This document shows, piece by piece, positions 11,618 through 23,390 of a stretch of 64,000 bases of DNA. The translations under genes and the position numbers were made by a program. The notes under the pieces were generated by a model. The model did no database searches. It was not told the origin of the DNA and was given only the letters and a program-made list of their open reading frames with translations. The stretch's first letter is position 1. Every line of letters starts with the position of its first letter. Source of the DNA: Straminergon stramineum (lineage: Eukaryota > Streptophyta > Bryopsida > Hypnales > Calliergonaceae); contig OY987270.1 of the NCBI GenBank assembly GCA_963920665.1, forward strand, positions 19,308,019 to 19,372,018, read 5' to 3'.

Positions 11618-12227
11618 GTTTACCTATTTCCTCCAGATAAATATAAATAAAGAAATTCTACTGTGACTAATTTTGTTGGTCCGGTGACTTTTCCCGTCTC
11701 AAGTACTACAAATCAGTGAAGTTGCAACAGAATGCCGTTGAAGCGGTAAATAAGTACGGTGACTGGGCTGGGTAAAAGGAACCAGCGAGAGTAATTTCCG
11801 TCCGGATTTTGATGCCATATTTTTTTGTTTTTACCCTGCCCGGATTTACTTTACCCCTCCCTCCAGAATAGAACTGACGAACTCTGCAAGTTTATTAATA
11901 AAGCGATATAAATGCGGTCGTGGGCTACAGTGCGGACACGTGGTAGTTTATATGCATTGTACTTCCAAGTACTTTTTCCCATCAAGGGCTGCAACTGCCC
12001 CGCCGGCATCAGTTTATTTTCTGGGACTGACACCTGTCAGCTACTACAGAAATTATGACATAACAGTCAGTAGCTTTCAGAGCGGCGGCCGGCCTTTTCC
12101 AAGGGAGGTTGTACTTTCAAAATGGGCCAAAACTGCCAACAACTTGAGCGATCGTTTTTTCTCTTGAGATTGGATAGAATGTAACGTAACCATAAGACCT
12201 TGAAGTTCTCATTGAGTGTGAGCATCG
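11618..12227. other. Intergenic, slightly GC-richer
   Basis: No gene recognised. Two open frames of 60-75 codons around 11851-12167 lie on opposite strands and match nothing I know. Confidence 0.4.
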
Positions 12228-12819
12228 TCAACCCCTAAACGTCCAGATTCATCTCTAGAATTGATGATTTGAGATAAATCATTATATAGTGTTATTTGGA
12301 AGTATATTTTGGAATTGATGTACAAGAAAATATTGTAGATTTTGATTTGTGGATTCCATCTGTAGAGTTAGATTCACCAATGGTCCAATGCTATCACCAA
12401 TCTTCTTCTTTATTTTATAAATTTTGAAAGATAAATTCCAAAATTCTTTATAAATTCAATTACAAGCAAAATATAATCATTTTTTGAGTAAAATTTGTTG
12501 GAATGGATTCGAAATAAGGTTCTCTTCACATAGTGATTTTTTTGAAATTTTTGTGTTTTTAAAATCTATGACCTCATTTTGGCAAATCCAGTTTTGAACT
12601 AAAGTCAATGCAATTTGGCCACTTCACATACTTGCACATTTGTAATTTTAGAAAAATATTTACTCTAGTAATACCAAATCCAGCCATTAGATAGAACAAC
12701 AACTTGTTAATATGTCTCTACAAATAGAATAGTTTTCATCCAAGCAGTGAGGAGGATGAAACTCAGATTTCAATTTGTTCATAACCCCCCAAATTTACTT
12801 TGGAGCACTTAGGGGTTAA
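12228..12819 (+). mobile_element. TTAA-flanked (piggyBac-like) element, ~0.59 kb
   Basis: Left end TCAACCCCTAAACGTCC (TTAA decayed to TCAA) and right end GGAGCACTTAGGGGTTAA at 12819, whose complement starts TTAACCCCTAAGTGCTCC. Its length is like that of 18194-18782. A second right-type end at 13441 means the pairing could instead be 12228 with 13441. Confidence 0.5.
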
Positions 12820-13305
12820 AAAATATCATATTATTTGACCACACAGTTTAATAGATATTGAAGTTTGAAGTTTTATTTGGGGCTGATGAAATAACAAGGC
12901 AACACACTTTGAAGGAGCATAACTTAGAGAGAATGTTTTGAAATGATGACCTTTTGTGCTCAGTGAAAGACAAAGAGAGTCAAGAATGCTCATCTAAAAT
13001 TTCATAATATTTTGAACATTTTTCAACTTGTGGTGGAGCTTGCAATGTAAGGTGGTTAGTGAAATGAGAGTGGTGTTTGTAAGAAAAACAAAAATGGCAC
13101 ACTTGTCTTCTCCTTGAGCCCCTGGGATCTATCCTTTTTGAGGTGAGCAACAATTGCATTGGTTGGCTGACATTTCAACCTATAACCAAATAAACCCCTC
13201 CTGAAAATGAGTTGTGAATTATACTTCACTACTAAACTTTAAAAAAATTCCACATGGTGGAGTTTAATTTGGAATTTCATGAAACTATAGCCATTGGATT
13301 TATAG

Positions 13306-13364
<59 letters not shown>

Positions 13365-13796
13365 ATTAAATTTTAAGAACAAGCAGCTTGAATAAGAGGG
13401 GCAATGATCAAAAAATTATCACTTGGGTTCTTAGGGGTTAAGTCTTCATCTATGAAATTCATCGGCAATATATTGTCGAGAATCAAAGGAAGGTACAATC
13501 CCAATATGGTGGTAGAATATTTATGGTATAACAAATACTTTTACTAATTTTGGGACTATATAACCAAATCTACAAATAAATGTAAAGATGGTTTTCTGAA
13601 AATCCAAAGAATCCATTTTGTCAAATACCAATTTGACATTTGACCATTTGACATCAAGAATATTCTTGATGCAACTCAAAGGGATTGCATCATTGACATT
13701 GCATGGGGAACAAAGGATAGAGAGGTTGTTTTATAATGAATTCCATTGTCCATCATGAATACTCAAAGGCTCAAGGATAATGTGAATATGAGAGCT
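12820..13796. other. Intergenic with unpaired TTAA terminus and palindrome
   Basis: Contains a strong right-type terminus ending at 13441 (CACTTGGGTTCTTAGGGGTTAA is 22 long; key part CTTAGGGGTTAA), and a perfect 20-bp palindrome at 13652-13671. No gene seen. Confidence 0.5.
13311..13364. repeat. (TC)n(TA)n compound microsatellite
   Basis: About 15 TC units run straight into about 12 TA units. A similar compound tract in opposite sense is at 60203-60248. Confidence 0.95.
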
Positions 13797-15120
13797 TGTC
13801 ATGCCCTTTCGTGACACTTAGCACCATAAGCTCACCTCCTAGTGCTTCTCATAGCACTTAATTCCAAGTGACACCAAAGGTCATAATCTTCTTACATTGC
13901 ACATGTCACCCACCCACAATTTTAAGTTCCAACTTAAGTCATGGGGGTCCTCATTCCTCCATGACTCCCACCTCTTAGTTCCAATACTTAACTCCCATAA
14001 GACATTGAGTATCTTATTTGATGACATGGGGATGAACTTCCAATGATATTCAAGCACTGGATGGTGGCACTACTCTCCACCGTTGCTAACTGCTCTTGAA
14101 TGGCATCCAATTCTCCACTAGGCCCAACCCAACTCATCTCGGTACTTATTAATTAGAACTCACACCATGGCTTATTGTAGAGTGGGACACCATCCAACTA
14201 GTATCAAGAAGTGCACAAGCATTCTATGATAACACACAAGTGGTGGTGAGGCTTCAACACTAACTTCACCACTCGTTGTCACTTTAGCTCACGATGACAC
14301 CATTCGGGAGTGAGGATGGAGACTACCCCTCCTCATAGTACTCTCTACAGGATTTGGCCATCCTCCCCATGCTAAAGGTCACTGGGAACATCCAAGCTAG
14401 ACACTCCCCATCTTTGAAGACCACCTGATTTCATGTGTTTTCTTCAAAATCAGGTCCCAAAAGACTATTGATCTTTCTAGTGGCATAATTTTTTTCTCTG
14501 GAATCTAGATCCCAAGTGGGAGCCCATTTTTGTGATTTACATTCTATGTAGATCATTGTAGACTATTCACTTTTCCCAATGCAATAAATATTGAGGAAGT
14601 TCTGGCCCTCCAAAGGTACAAGTCCTATGGGAGGTGTAGTTTTTCAAGACTTTGCCCTCCTTGAATGCCCATAACTTTTAACTCATATCTCATCTCTTCA
14701 TGAGCCTTAGCATTCTAGAAATTTTGTCTCCTTATCTTTCCAATGATATGTGGCATGACCTATTTGGCTTAAAAGGTTCCTCCCAAACCTTGTCTCCCAC
14801 ATCCTCACATCTTGGCAACTTCTAAGACACTGCCAACTTTGATGAGCCATAACTTTTGACTCACAACTTGGATTCTTGCATTTTTTGAATCCATGGACAC
14901 ATTTTCTCACAAGAATTCCACACATGTGTAACACGTCCTCCAATTCATCTAGATCAAAGTGTTACAATGCTCTAATTGCTCGAGACTCTTAGTCCCACTC
15001 ATCCCATCTCTTGCAAGGCTTGAAGATGACTCCCCAATGTCCCCCTTGCCCACTAAAGTAACACGAGCATGTCTTGTAATGAGGGTAGTGATAGTGCTTG
15101 ATTGCTCATTGTCAAAACAT
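13797..15120. other. GC-richer block, possible LTR remnant
   Basis: This stretch differs from its surroundings by higher C content on the plus strand and lacks TTAA-family motifs. It begins TGTCATGCCC after CTTG, similar to the TGTCAC(G/A)CCC starts of many plant Ty3-type LTRs. I found no second LTR, primer-binding site, clear target duplication or polyprotein, so a solo or decayed LTR is only a guess. A 78-codon minus frame (14707-14943) is not recognisable. Confidence 0.22.
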
Positions 15121-15388
15121 AGAAATTGTGTTCAAAGTAGAATTTTATATCACATTTTGGAATAATAAAAAAAAATTTCCTCAAAAAATTGAACTTATAA
15201 AATTTTGGATCTCAATTTGAATTTCATCTCCCAAAATCCATTTGTGATTTTGAGCCTATAAAATTCAAACAAATTGTTGGAGATGAAAGTTAGCTTGATT
15301 TTTTTTATTAACTAAGTTCAAAGTTAAAAAAAAATAGTGTACTATGCCTAAATGAGGTTTGAAATTCTACTTTGAACACAATTCTTGC
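15120..15388. mobile_element. Short TIR element (~0.26 kb)
   Basis: AATTGTGTTCAAAGTAGAAT at 15125 reappears in inverted orientation at 15363-15385, with the match extending a few bases on each side. The enclosed sequence is A/T-rich and non-coding. It ends only about 10 bp before the TTAA element at 15396. Confidence 0.6.
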
Positions 15389-15395
15389 TTTTGAT

Positions 15396-16188
15396 TTAAT
15401 CCCTAATTGCCTAACCGGCCATATATGGTCGATTTGAAATCTCAAGCTCATTTGGGAATGGGCAGTTTCAAAGGTTAATTACTGAAATTTTTTATTTTTA
15501 ATTGTAAAAGTTAAATACATGATTTTTGAGAGGTCTTCAAAGGCATATATGTATCTTAATGAAAGGATAAAGCTTTCAATTTTTACTTGATTTCTTGGCT
15601 TTGAGCAAAGCTTGCCAATTTCACTTGATTTGAGATCTAAAAAATTATACTTATTGTCTTGTCCATTTGCTTTAAAAATGGTCCAAATAGAAAGAATAAA
15701 GTGTTTTCATGATTTTCACCATAGAAAATTTAAACATATTAATGTTAATTTGGAGTTAATTGCAATTTCTACTTATAAAAAAAATGACATTTCAACAATT
15801 GCAAGGTGGATTATGTAATGAATTTGATAGCTCTTCATTTGAACTTAAGGTTTTGGAGGTGCATTTTAGTGTGCTAACATAATTTATAGTCTGTCATGTA
15901 CGTCACCTCTAATCCCCCAAATTTTTTACATGCAAATTTCTAAAACATTGTGGAAAGGGGAAATATACTAAATATAGAAAATGTAAATTTTTCTTGTTAA
16001 AATCTCACAGTTCCTATGCAATTTTGCAGTCAAATTTAGTAGGTATACTAATAAGCAAGCTCTTTGAACATCTATATGGTTAGATTTTGAAAAAAAAAAC
16101 AATTTGCTTCATTGGGGATAACTATAAGCCCATGCTCTTTTTTCATAGTCAAAACACACTTGGAAAGGCTTAGGCACTTAAGGGTTAA
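15396..16188 (+). mobile_element. TTAA-flanked (piggyBac-like) element, 793 bp
   Basis: Left end TTAATCCCTAATTGCCTAAC; right end whose complement reads TTAACCCTTAAGTGCCTAAG, so both TTAA flanks are intact and the inverted repeats match at most of 20 positions. The interior is A/T-rich; the longest frame, at 15612-15818, is not a transposase that I can recognise. Confidence 0.75.
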
Positions 16189-18193
16189 CTAAGAGTAGTT
16201 GAGCTCCTAATAGTCCTAATTTACATATTCTACATGGGTTGTTTTACCCCCTACCCCCCTACTTGTATAGAGACCTTGTCTTCTCATTTCTTGACAAAAA
16301 AATAAGTGGTTTTTGAAGCTATATGAGATAGTTGTCGATTTTTTAAATTTATTTATTGCCGATTATTTTAAAGTATAAAATTTTATTTTTATACATGATT
16401 TTAATGTTTGGCATTACACTACTAAACTTGATATTTGATACAATTATGGGTAGTTGCAATGTTGTATGGATGAGTGGCTCAAAGTGGCACTAGTGGCCTC
16501 ACTATAAGTCACTGAAATTGAAGGTTATTCCTTTCGATGACTATTACATTGAAAATAAATGGAAAATTTTCAATGGGACACCTTAATCTTCTAAAATAAA
16601 ACAAAATAGAAAAAAATAATGATGATAATAATGAATACCTTCAAAAAAACGTCCCCAAAGTTTGATCTTCATTTTAACTACTAAAAAGTCCTTAAATCGA
16701 TATTAAGAGAAGTTCTTATAATATTGAAAGCATTTCACTCAAGTAAAAGCTTTGGAGCATTTATAATGAAGTCATTAGAAAACATTTAAATATATTTCCA
16801 TCTTCAAAAAAGTCCATATATAATGTTTGGTTCAATTGTAACAAGTCTATATACTACACTTCAAAAGTTCTGTATTCCTATAAAAAATTGAAAGTTTTTA
16901 AACTAACTACATAAAAGTCTTGATAATTAAGTTATTATGTATTTTTGGAAAAGAAAATTGTGAAAAGACATGACTATTTGTAGCCTAGAGCCTTTTTAAT
17001 GTTAACATTTTCAAAAAACATCTTTGTGATTGGTTTATTGAGACACTCATTCATACATCTACCCTTCATACTAGTCCCTTGCTTAACGTCACCTCATAGC
17101 TACTAATGGATGTGGAATAACCCACATCATTCTATTGGGGAAGGATAGTCTAGCTACAAGCTATTGAATGTTATGGAGCCTGTACAAATCAAATTGGCAT
17201 GGAAATCACTAACAATTTTATAGGTAATTTGAATAGTTTTGAAAAGTTTTTTTTGCCAATTTCATCCAAGTTTAGCCAAGAATTTGCTAAATCTTTCTTG
17301 GAATGGTATATCATTTAACACAAATGATCAAGAGAATTAAAGTAGAAAAAAAGTCTTTCTCATCATACATTTTAATTACTACTAATAAGGGTGATATAGA
17401 AAAACCCAATTTTTTTTTGTTGGTTGGTGCATAAGTTCCACCAAATTTAATTGTTTAAGTGGAGATCTATTTTTTATTTTCCAAAAGAGTAGCTTCAATC
17501 AACACCAAACACCTAATACTGGCACTAGTCAAATAAAGTGATTTTGGGTGCCACAAATTTTCAAAGTCTTGGCTAGTTGAAGTTGCCCCACATGAAGTTG
17601 CTTCACCAAACCCTAAACCTAATTGAACTTAGAATCCTATGACCTTTTGGTGTGCGTGTAGACAAGTGGAGTCACTCAACCATATAATAAAAGAATCTCT
17701 ATTGTGGTGTGAATTGTTGTAGGCTTGTCAAAATTGCAAAAATCGCAAAAATTTCAAATTTGTATAGGTGGAAGGATATGCAATGGGTTGATCGATCAAG
17801 ATTCTTGCTAAATTCTACTATAGGGCCTAAACTTGTAAGGCTCTTACTATGGCTTTGAAATGGACTTATTATAATTGTTTTAAAGGCATATCAATGGAGG
17901 CCTACTAATCATCTCCTGGCCATCTCATGAACATGACCATTTTTTTATTTAGTATCTATAAAACACCCTAAGCACTTGAGGGATCAAAAAACATTTCATG
18001 GAGAAATTGCTCTAAATTGTTACTTTTAGAATGGTGACAAAAAATCAATTTTCCTAAAAATGTATTTAAATTATATCAAATTTTACTAGACTACTATAGA
18101 AAAAAATAGAAAAAATTGACAAGGTAGATTGAAAGAATATAAATGTTAGAAGAAAAAATTTACGTCAATTCTCCCTAATAGGATCAATCTACT
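16189..18193. other. AT-rich intergenic DNA
   Basis: No gene seen. A right-type terminus (CTTGAGGGATCAA, decayed TTAA) ends at 17987 with no clear partner. No other structure found. Confidence 0.5.
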
Positions 18194-18782
18194 TTAACCC
18201 CTAAAGGACCAAGTGTCCGTTCAACATACACAAGAAATCTTGGGTAGGTTCCTACAAAGTCATTTTATGTTGGATGTTCATGAAATTTGGACGTACTGTG
18301 TAACTATGTACCCCCTTTCTGAAAATCTATTTTTTTTTTCTGATTACGTGTCTAGATCAAAAGTTATGCTGCCCTGAACTTTGCGGGCAGCTTGGGCAGC
18401 TTCAGGCAACATGTGCAAAACTCTTCCTATGACTTTGAAATTTGGTGGGTGTGTAGCTTACATGGTACAAGATGCAAATGTAAAAAAAAATAACCATGTT
18501 TAGTGTAAGAATCTCATTCTAGAAGGAGTTAAAGTTTGCAAGCCCTATTGGGCAAGGTTGGAAAAAAACTTTTTCACTTAACTTCAAACATTATAATCTT
18601 TCAATCCATGTGGTCAAAGTTTCTAAAATTTTTTCCACATATTCCCAAAGAAGTCTATTACAAATTTGTACAGTGTAATTTTGAAAAAATAACTTTCTTT
18701 TTCATTTTTTTCTTGCTGCCCTAAAAAGTGGCAGTTTTTGACAATTTCTGCCCAAAATGTGCCACGGTTCTTTAGTGGTTTA
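18194..18782 (+). mobile_element. TTAA-flanked (piggyBac-like) element, 589 bp
   Basis: Left end TTAACCCCTAAAGGACCAAG at 18194, the best example of the motif. The right end complement is TAAACCACTAAAGAACCGTG, with TTTA as a decayed TTAA at 18779-18782. The interior resembles the relic at 5590-5960. No coding capacity. Confidence 0.75.
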
Positions 18783-18884
18783 CTCCCTAAAGTTAGAGTG
18801 AAATGTTTGCACTATTTATATATATTTTTTGGATGATTTCATTCTATATCATGTAAATTATATTCTTGCCAATTTCATAAGTAC

Positions 18885-19130
18885 ACAAAATATTGAAATT
18901 AATTTGCATCATACTAATTTCTCAACATTTGAAACTATATCATTATTTACTATTATTGTACAAGAATGCACTACTTTTGAATGAGGTATTGTTGTATGTG
19001 GGACTCATAAACCTCCTTGTGTACGAATGAAAAAAAATATATAGAAGCATTTGATGACTTTGATATCTTGTAAAGTAACTTTCTTGGAGTAAGGCAATCT
19101 AAATATTAATGCTATCTAATTTCACTATTT
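18885..19130 (+). repeat. Dispersed repeat, copy 1
   Basis: About 245 bp matched in the same orientation by 61715-61960. Shared words include TTTACTATTATT, CAAGAATG, GTATTGTTGTA, GGGACTCAT and the run GTAACTTTCTTGGAGTAAGG. It is non-coding and has no visible terminal repeats. Confidence 0.8.
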
Positions 19131-21474
19131 TTTGTAGAGTAGGAATTTCAGATATGTTACCAAAGTTGCCCACCCTTTCTAAAAATGCTCAAAGAAGTAC
19201 AAATTTTCATCAAAGCACTCAAATCAAAATAAATAAATTTATATGCATACATATAAATATAAAGATATCTTCCAATCAAGAAGGGTCATGTCTAGACCTT
19301 GTGCAATTTTTTTTTAAAACATCTATTCAAATTTGACTTTGTAGGATTGTAAATAAGTTTTCAAATTGCCATTCAACAAAAATTTGATCTTTTGGGGTAG
19401 CTAATATCTTTTACTTTAAATAATGCATGAGATACTATAACCCACGAGTTATCAAATTCATCATGTGGGTCTTCCCTAGTCTACGTGGACCATATTTCTA
19501 TGAGCATTTTGGTCTATACCCTAATTCCCTCCAAACATTCTCCATTGTTGAGAGGGCACAAGGACTTGAATGTTCAAATAAGAAATCCCAAATAAACATG
19601 CCAATCACTACACAAACAAAATTCAAATCCTTCTCCACTTAATTGTAGAGACTTTCATGTTTTGAAATATGTCATGATTATGAAATATCATATTAAGATT
19701 AATTGTTGAAAAACAAAATGCAAAAAGATTTTTTTTCTACAAATTTTATTGCAATGTAAAGGCAATAAAGCTAAAATCTAGTTAAAAGATTCCTTGCAAC
19801 CCTTCATCCCTGCCTTAATTGCACAGTGTGGTCATTAAATGGTGATACAAAATTTTGTTCCCATTGCAATAAAGTTAGTAGTTGAATCTTGGAGTTAGTG
19901 TCTCATAAATGGCAACGATTATTGCTTGCTTTTGGGATGTGTGTGATAAATGAAAAATTTACTCTATTATAGCCCTTCAAATTTATCATTCATAAGGTGT
20001 AAGTATAGTTGAGTGGGTCAAAAGTGACACTTGTCCATTATATGAAAGTCCTTCAAAGTCTATAGGCAAGCTCTAAGCTAGTGAGCCACATCACATGCTA
20101 TAGTACCCTACAATGGTGAGAAAATGTGTATATATGAATTAGATGGGTATGGATAAAGCAAGCAAAAAGTCATAGGCCATAAATCCTAGTCGAGGTTTCA
20201 ATCTACAATTTGGGTTCACTTATGGGTGGTTGAATTCCAAAGAACTATATTTTAGAATGATCCCATATTCTTTTATAATATTCCACTGAAAAACATATCC
20301 ATGTAGAGTTTTCCATATCAAAAGGATTAGCCAAAAATGAAGAAATCTTAAAATAAATCTTTGAAAAGTGACATTTGAAAACATATACCATTTCAAACTA
20401 CAAAAAGTCCCTAACTCACAATTGGAATACATCAATGATATGTGAAGCATCAATTTGGAACACTTATTATCATATCTAAAAACAAGCTTAAGTACACAGA
20501 ATTGACACTATGACAATCCATAATAATCCATTCAAAAGTCCCCTTATACTTCATACTAATGATTTTCTAAACATTAATTACATGGTTGTTTAAGCAACCA
20601 TAAATAAATTAAAGTGTATGAATTTTTATTATTATTATCTAATAATAACATTTTCTTATATGCAATAGTGTTTGTAACAAGAAGAGGTCCCTAAAAACAT
20701 CATTAATTGTAATAATGATTTTGGTCCACTTAATTATGCATTCACCCCATTCTACTTGTAATCAATTCATTCTATAACATTGTTGCAGACACTAAGGTAA
20801 ATATGCCTATGACAAGCCAATCTTCTATGACATGCTCCTAAAGAACTACCCACGAGAGGCAACGATCCCATAATGGGTTCAAGGAAATTAGCCAAATGTT
20901 CGTTTTGGAAGATTTTTTTTGAATTTAACATTGAGGCATACAAAAAATAAGTAGCAACCAAGCAAAATTTAGCCAGTTTTGAGATTGCTGATAAGAGGCT
21001 TACATCAAAGCATGACAAAAAAATTCTAATAAATGAGATAATGACTACAATAGATTGATTTGTGACCATAATCAATGCTTTGGGAGATGGTCATGGAGTT
21101 ACTAATGACTATCATAGGACACTTACACCTTTCTAGTGTAAACTTGTCATAAAAAGTTATTTTTTTATTCTTTCATATCATAGCCATCTTAGAAAATGTT
21201 GTGCTTGCTTTAGTTGGAAAGATGACCATTATGGAAACACTTTTTGTTGATTTGGGGTATTCTAAAGACTCTTTGGGGCCAATTGGGTTGTACACTTCAA
21301 AAATTAATTAAAAAAAGATTCTTACTTTGACCAAAAAATAAAATTTCAGTATCTTCCTTCATTTCTCCCATTTGTCTTTGTATGGAAAAAAATCTGATTT
21401 TTTTTGCTTGTGGCAATAGCACAGACTACTCATTCTGCTTGTCGTAGGTAGGTTTGCCTTTAAGTGTTTGAAGA
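19131..21474. other. AT-rich intergenic DNA
   Basis: No gene or repeat that I can support. Short open frames up to about 100 codons are A/T-rich and unrecognisable. Confidence 0.5.
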
Positions 21475-21575
21475 ATGTCAAAGAATCCTTTTTACATAAG
21501 ACAAAATTGCATGTGTTCATCCTTGGAATTTGGTATAGAAAAAGGGAGATCCTGTACAATAGTTTGAAATCTCAT
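21475..21575 (+). repeat. Dispersed repeat pair, copy 1
   Basis: Matched by 25913-26010 in the same orientation: CAAAGAATC, TAAGACAAAA/TAGGACAAAA, CTTGGAATTT, ACAATAGTTTGA and CTCATGAG/CTAATGAG occur in the same order and spacing. Confidence 0.75.
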
Positions 21576-22109
21576 GAGAGCTCTTGGGATTTTTTTCTTT
21601 TTGACTCAAATAAAGGAAGTCCTTGACTGCAGGAGAGAGAAAAATATCTCAGGTTTGTTTTTTAAGCAAACGATTCACATGGTACAGGTACCAAAAAGGA
21701 TGATTAAGTTAGTTTCCATGGTGAGCAACCCCGTGTTCCAGGGTTAAGCATTTGCAGGGGGGCATTTGCTGTGCCAGGATGCATGCCCTCAAAATCAGAG
21801 GAATCAAAAAGATGTGTCTGAATTTGAGGGTTTAGGGTTTAAGCATACAATGGTGGGGATGCTTTATTTTTGACACGTCCTCCAACAAAGCTGTTGCTGG
21901 TTCAAGGCGATTCTCCTCATCAGATGCATGGGTACAGCCACCGTAACTTCCGGACGCCCTTGCTTCCAAAATTCAGTCCTGGATTCAGGGCATGATGGAG
22001 GTGGTGAAATCAGTTGACCGAGCGTGGTTGAGATACTACTTCGGCTATGAAGAATCATCAATTGGACACATATTTTCTTCATAGCAAAATATCTGTAGAG
22101 CTAACTTAG
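21576..22109. other. Intergenic DNA
   Basis: No gene seen. A short telomere-like GGGTTTAGGGTTTAAG string occurs near 21829. The 72-codon minus frame at 21864-22082 is not recognisable. Confidence 0.4.
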
Positions 22110-23390
22110 GAAAGCTACAGTACTTCTAAAAGTGTCCCCAATTCCCCATAAGAATCTGAGCGTAGTTCCTACTCTAGATGAAGAAGAAGTCCAATTAAAG
22201 GGTCGGCTTGCACGCACGAGACGTTGAAACATGATAACATTGTTCACTGCATGACGTAAAGGGTCTTTTTTGCATCCTTGATGAAAAGGACACCTCCAAA
22301 GTGAATAAAATTGTCTTATTGATGGCCCCTCAATAACAATAGGGGTAGTCACAGTTCCTCCACCCTCTATGATTTCCGTGGAGAATGGGAAGATCGACTG
22401 ATGAATAGGGAGCCAATGCGGTTCATTATCAAGTGGAGGAACTGTGGCACCCCTTCTTCGTTACACAAGGGTGGAGAAATAGAGGACTGAGAATAGTTTA
22501 CCTGGGAAAGGAACATCTGCGGGTTATTTCTGCAGATTTCCTGGGTCCAACCACAGTTAAGTGCGCACCGCAAGCACTCCAGTGTTTGAGCGCAAAGAAA
22601 ACTGTGAACTTGCATCGGAGGTGAAAACGGCAACAGGACGGTAAAATCCGGACAGTGCGGAATGAAACTACAGTGCAACAAGGAGTATTCTTCTTGGAAG
22701 AAGTTTTCTAGGCGTCCATTCTTCTCCTCTAGAGAAGAAGAATGGACATGTAGAAAATTTCCTCCAAGAAAAATATTTCTTTTTGCATCGCATGCGTATA
22801 GCCAACCACAAACAGACAAATTCCCATTTTCCATGGCAAATCCAGAGGATGGAGGAACTGTGAATACCCCTAATGTTTATTGTATGAGGCAAAGGGTCCT
22901 TTTTGCATCTTTGATGAAAAGGAGATCCCTTAAAGTAAACAAAATTGTCTTATTGATGGCCCCCTTAGCCAGCCCCAATCCTTGAATTATTTGGTAAATC
23001 CATCTTCCTAGATATCTATCAAAACATAATACCTTCCCAATATAGGAAGAGCCATTGCTCGGTTGTACAATGTTATGCAATTGAAGGGTTCGCATGTATC
23101 TAAGCATAGTTCCATAATATCATTGTTTACTTATGAGGCAAGGGTACCTTTTGCATTGCTAAAAAGGAGCCCCTCCAAATGAAACAAATTGTCTTAAATG
23201 GCTCCTTAGACAAACCCAATCCTTGAAAGAATTGATGAGTCTACCTCCCTTCCATGTATCTAGCAAAATAGAATATCTTCTAAGCATGGGGAGGACCATT
23301 GTCTAATTATACATAGTATTGTGTTATATAATTGAAGGGTTGGCATGAATCTGAGCATAGAGTAGTTCCTAAGAAAAAAGAAGATCAATT
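22110..23390 (+). repeat. Array of three related ~235-270 bp repeat units split by a MITE
   Basis: Partial unit at about 22110-22330, full units at about 22877-23110 and 23118-23390. Shared blocks in order: CATTGTTTAC or its variant, GAGGCAAGGGT, TTTTGCAT, AAATTGTCTTA, ATGGC.CC, CAATCCTTGAA, GGAGGACCATTG or a variant, ATTGAAGGGTT.GCATG, GAGCATAG, GTTCC. Another copy is at 6189. The element at 22331-22882 sits between the first and second units. Non-coding; role unknown. Confidence 0.78.
22331..22882. mobile_element. Long-TIR MITE family 'TAGGGGTAGTCACA' (copy B)
   Basis: Left end CAATAACAATAGGGGTAGTC and right end whose complement is CAATAAACATTAGGGGTATT. The inverted repeat continues through CACAGTTCCTCCA and CATGGA(A)AATGGG, about 55 bp in total. 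The interior holds a nested hairpin (GAGTATTCTTCTTGG and GGAGAAGAAGAATGG blocks). Overlapping open frames on both strands at 22367-22985 follow from the fold-back and are not genes. Confidence 0.82.

Noticed and set aside
21826..21842. Telomere-like GGGTTTAGGGTTTAAG
   Set aside because: Only about two plant telomere units; too short to claim an interstitial telomere.
22367..22985. Overlapping frames of 74-155 codons on both strands
   Set aside because: They lie in the long-TIR MITE copy B; the two strands mirror each other because the element folds back.
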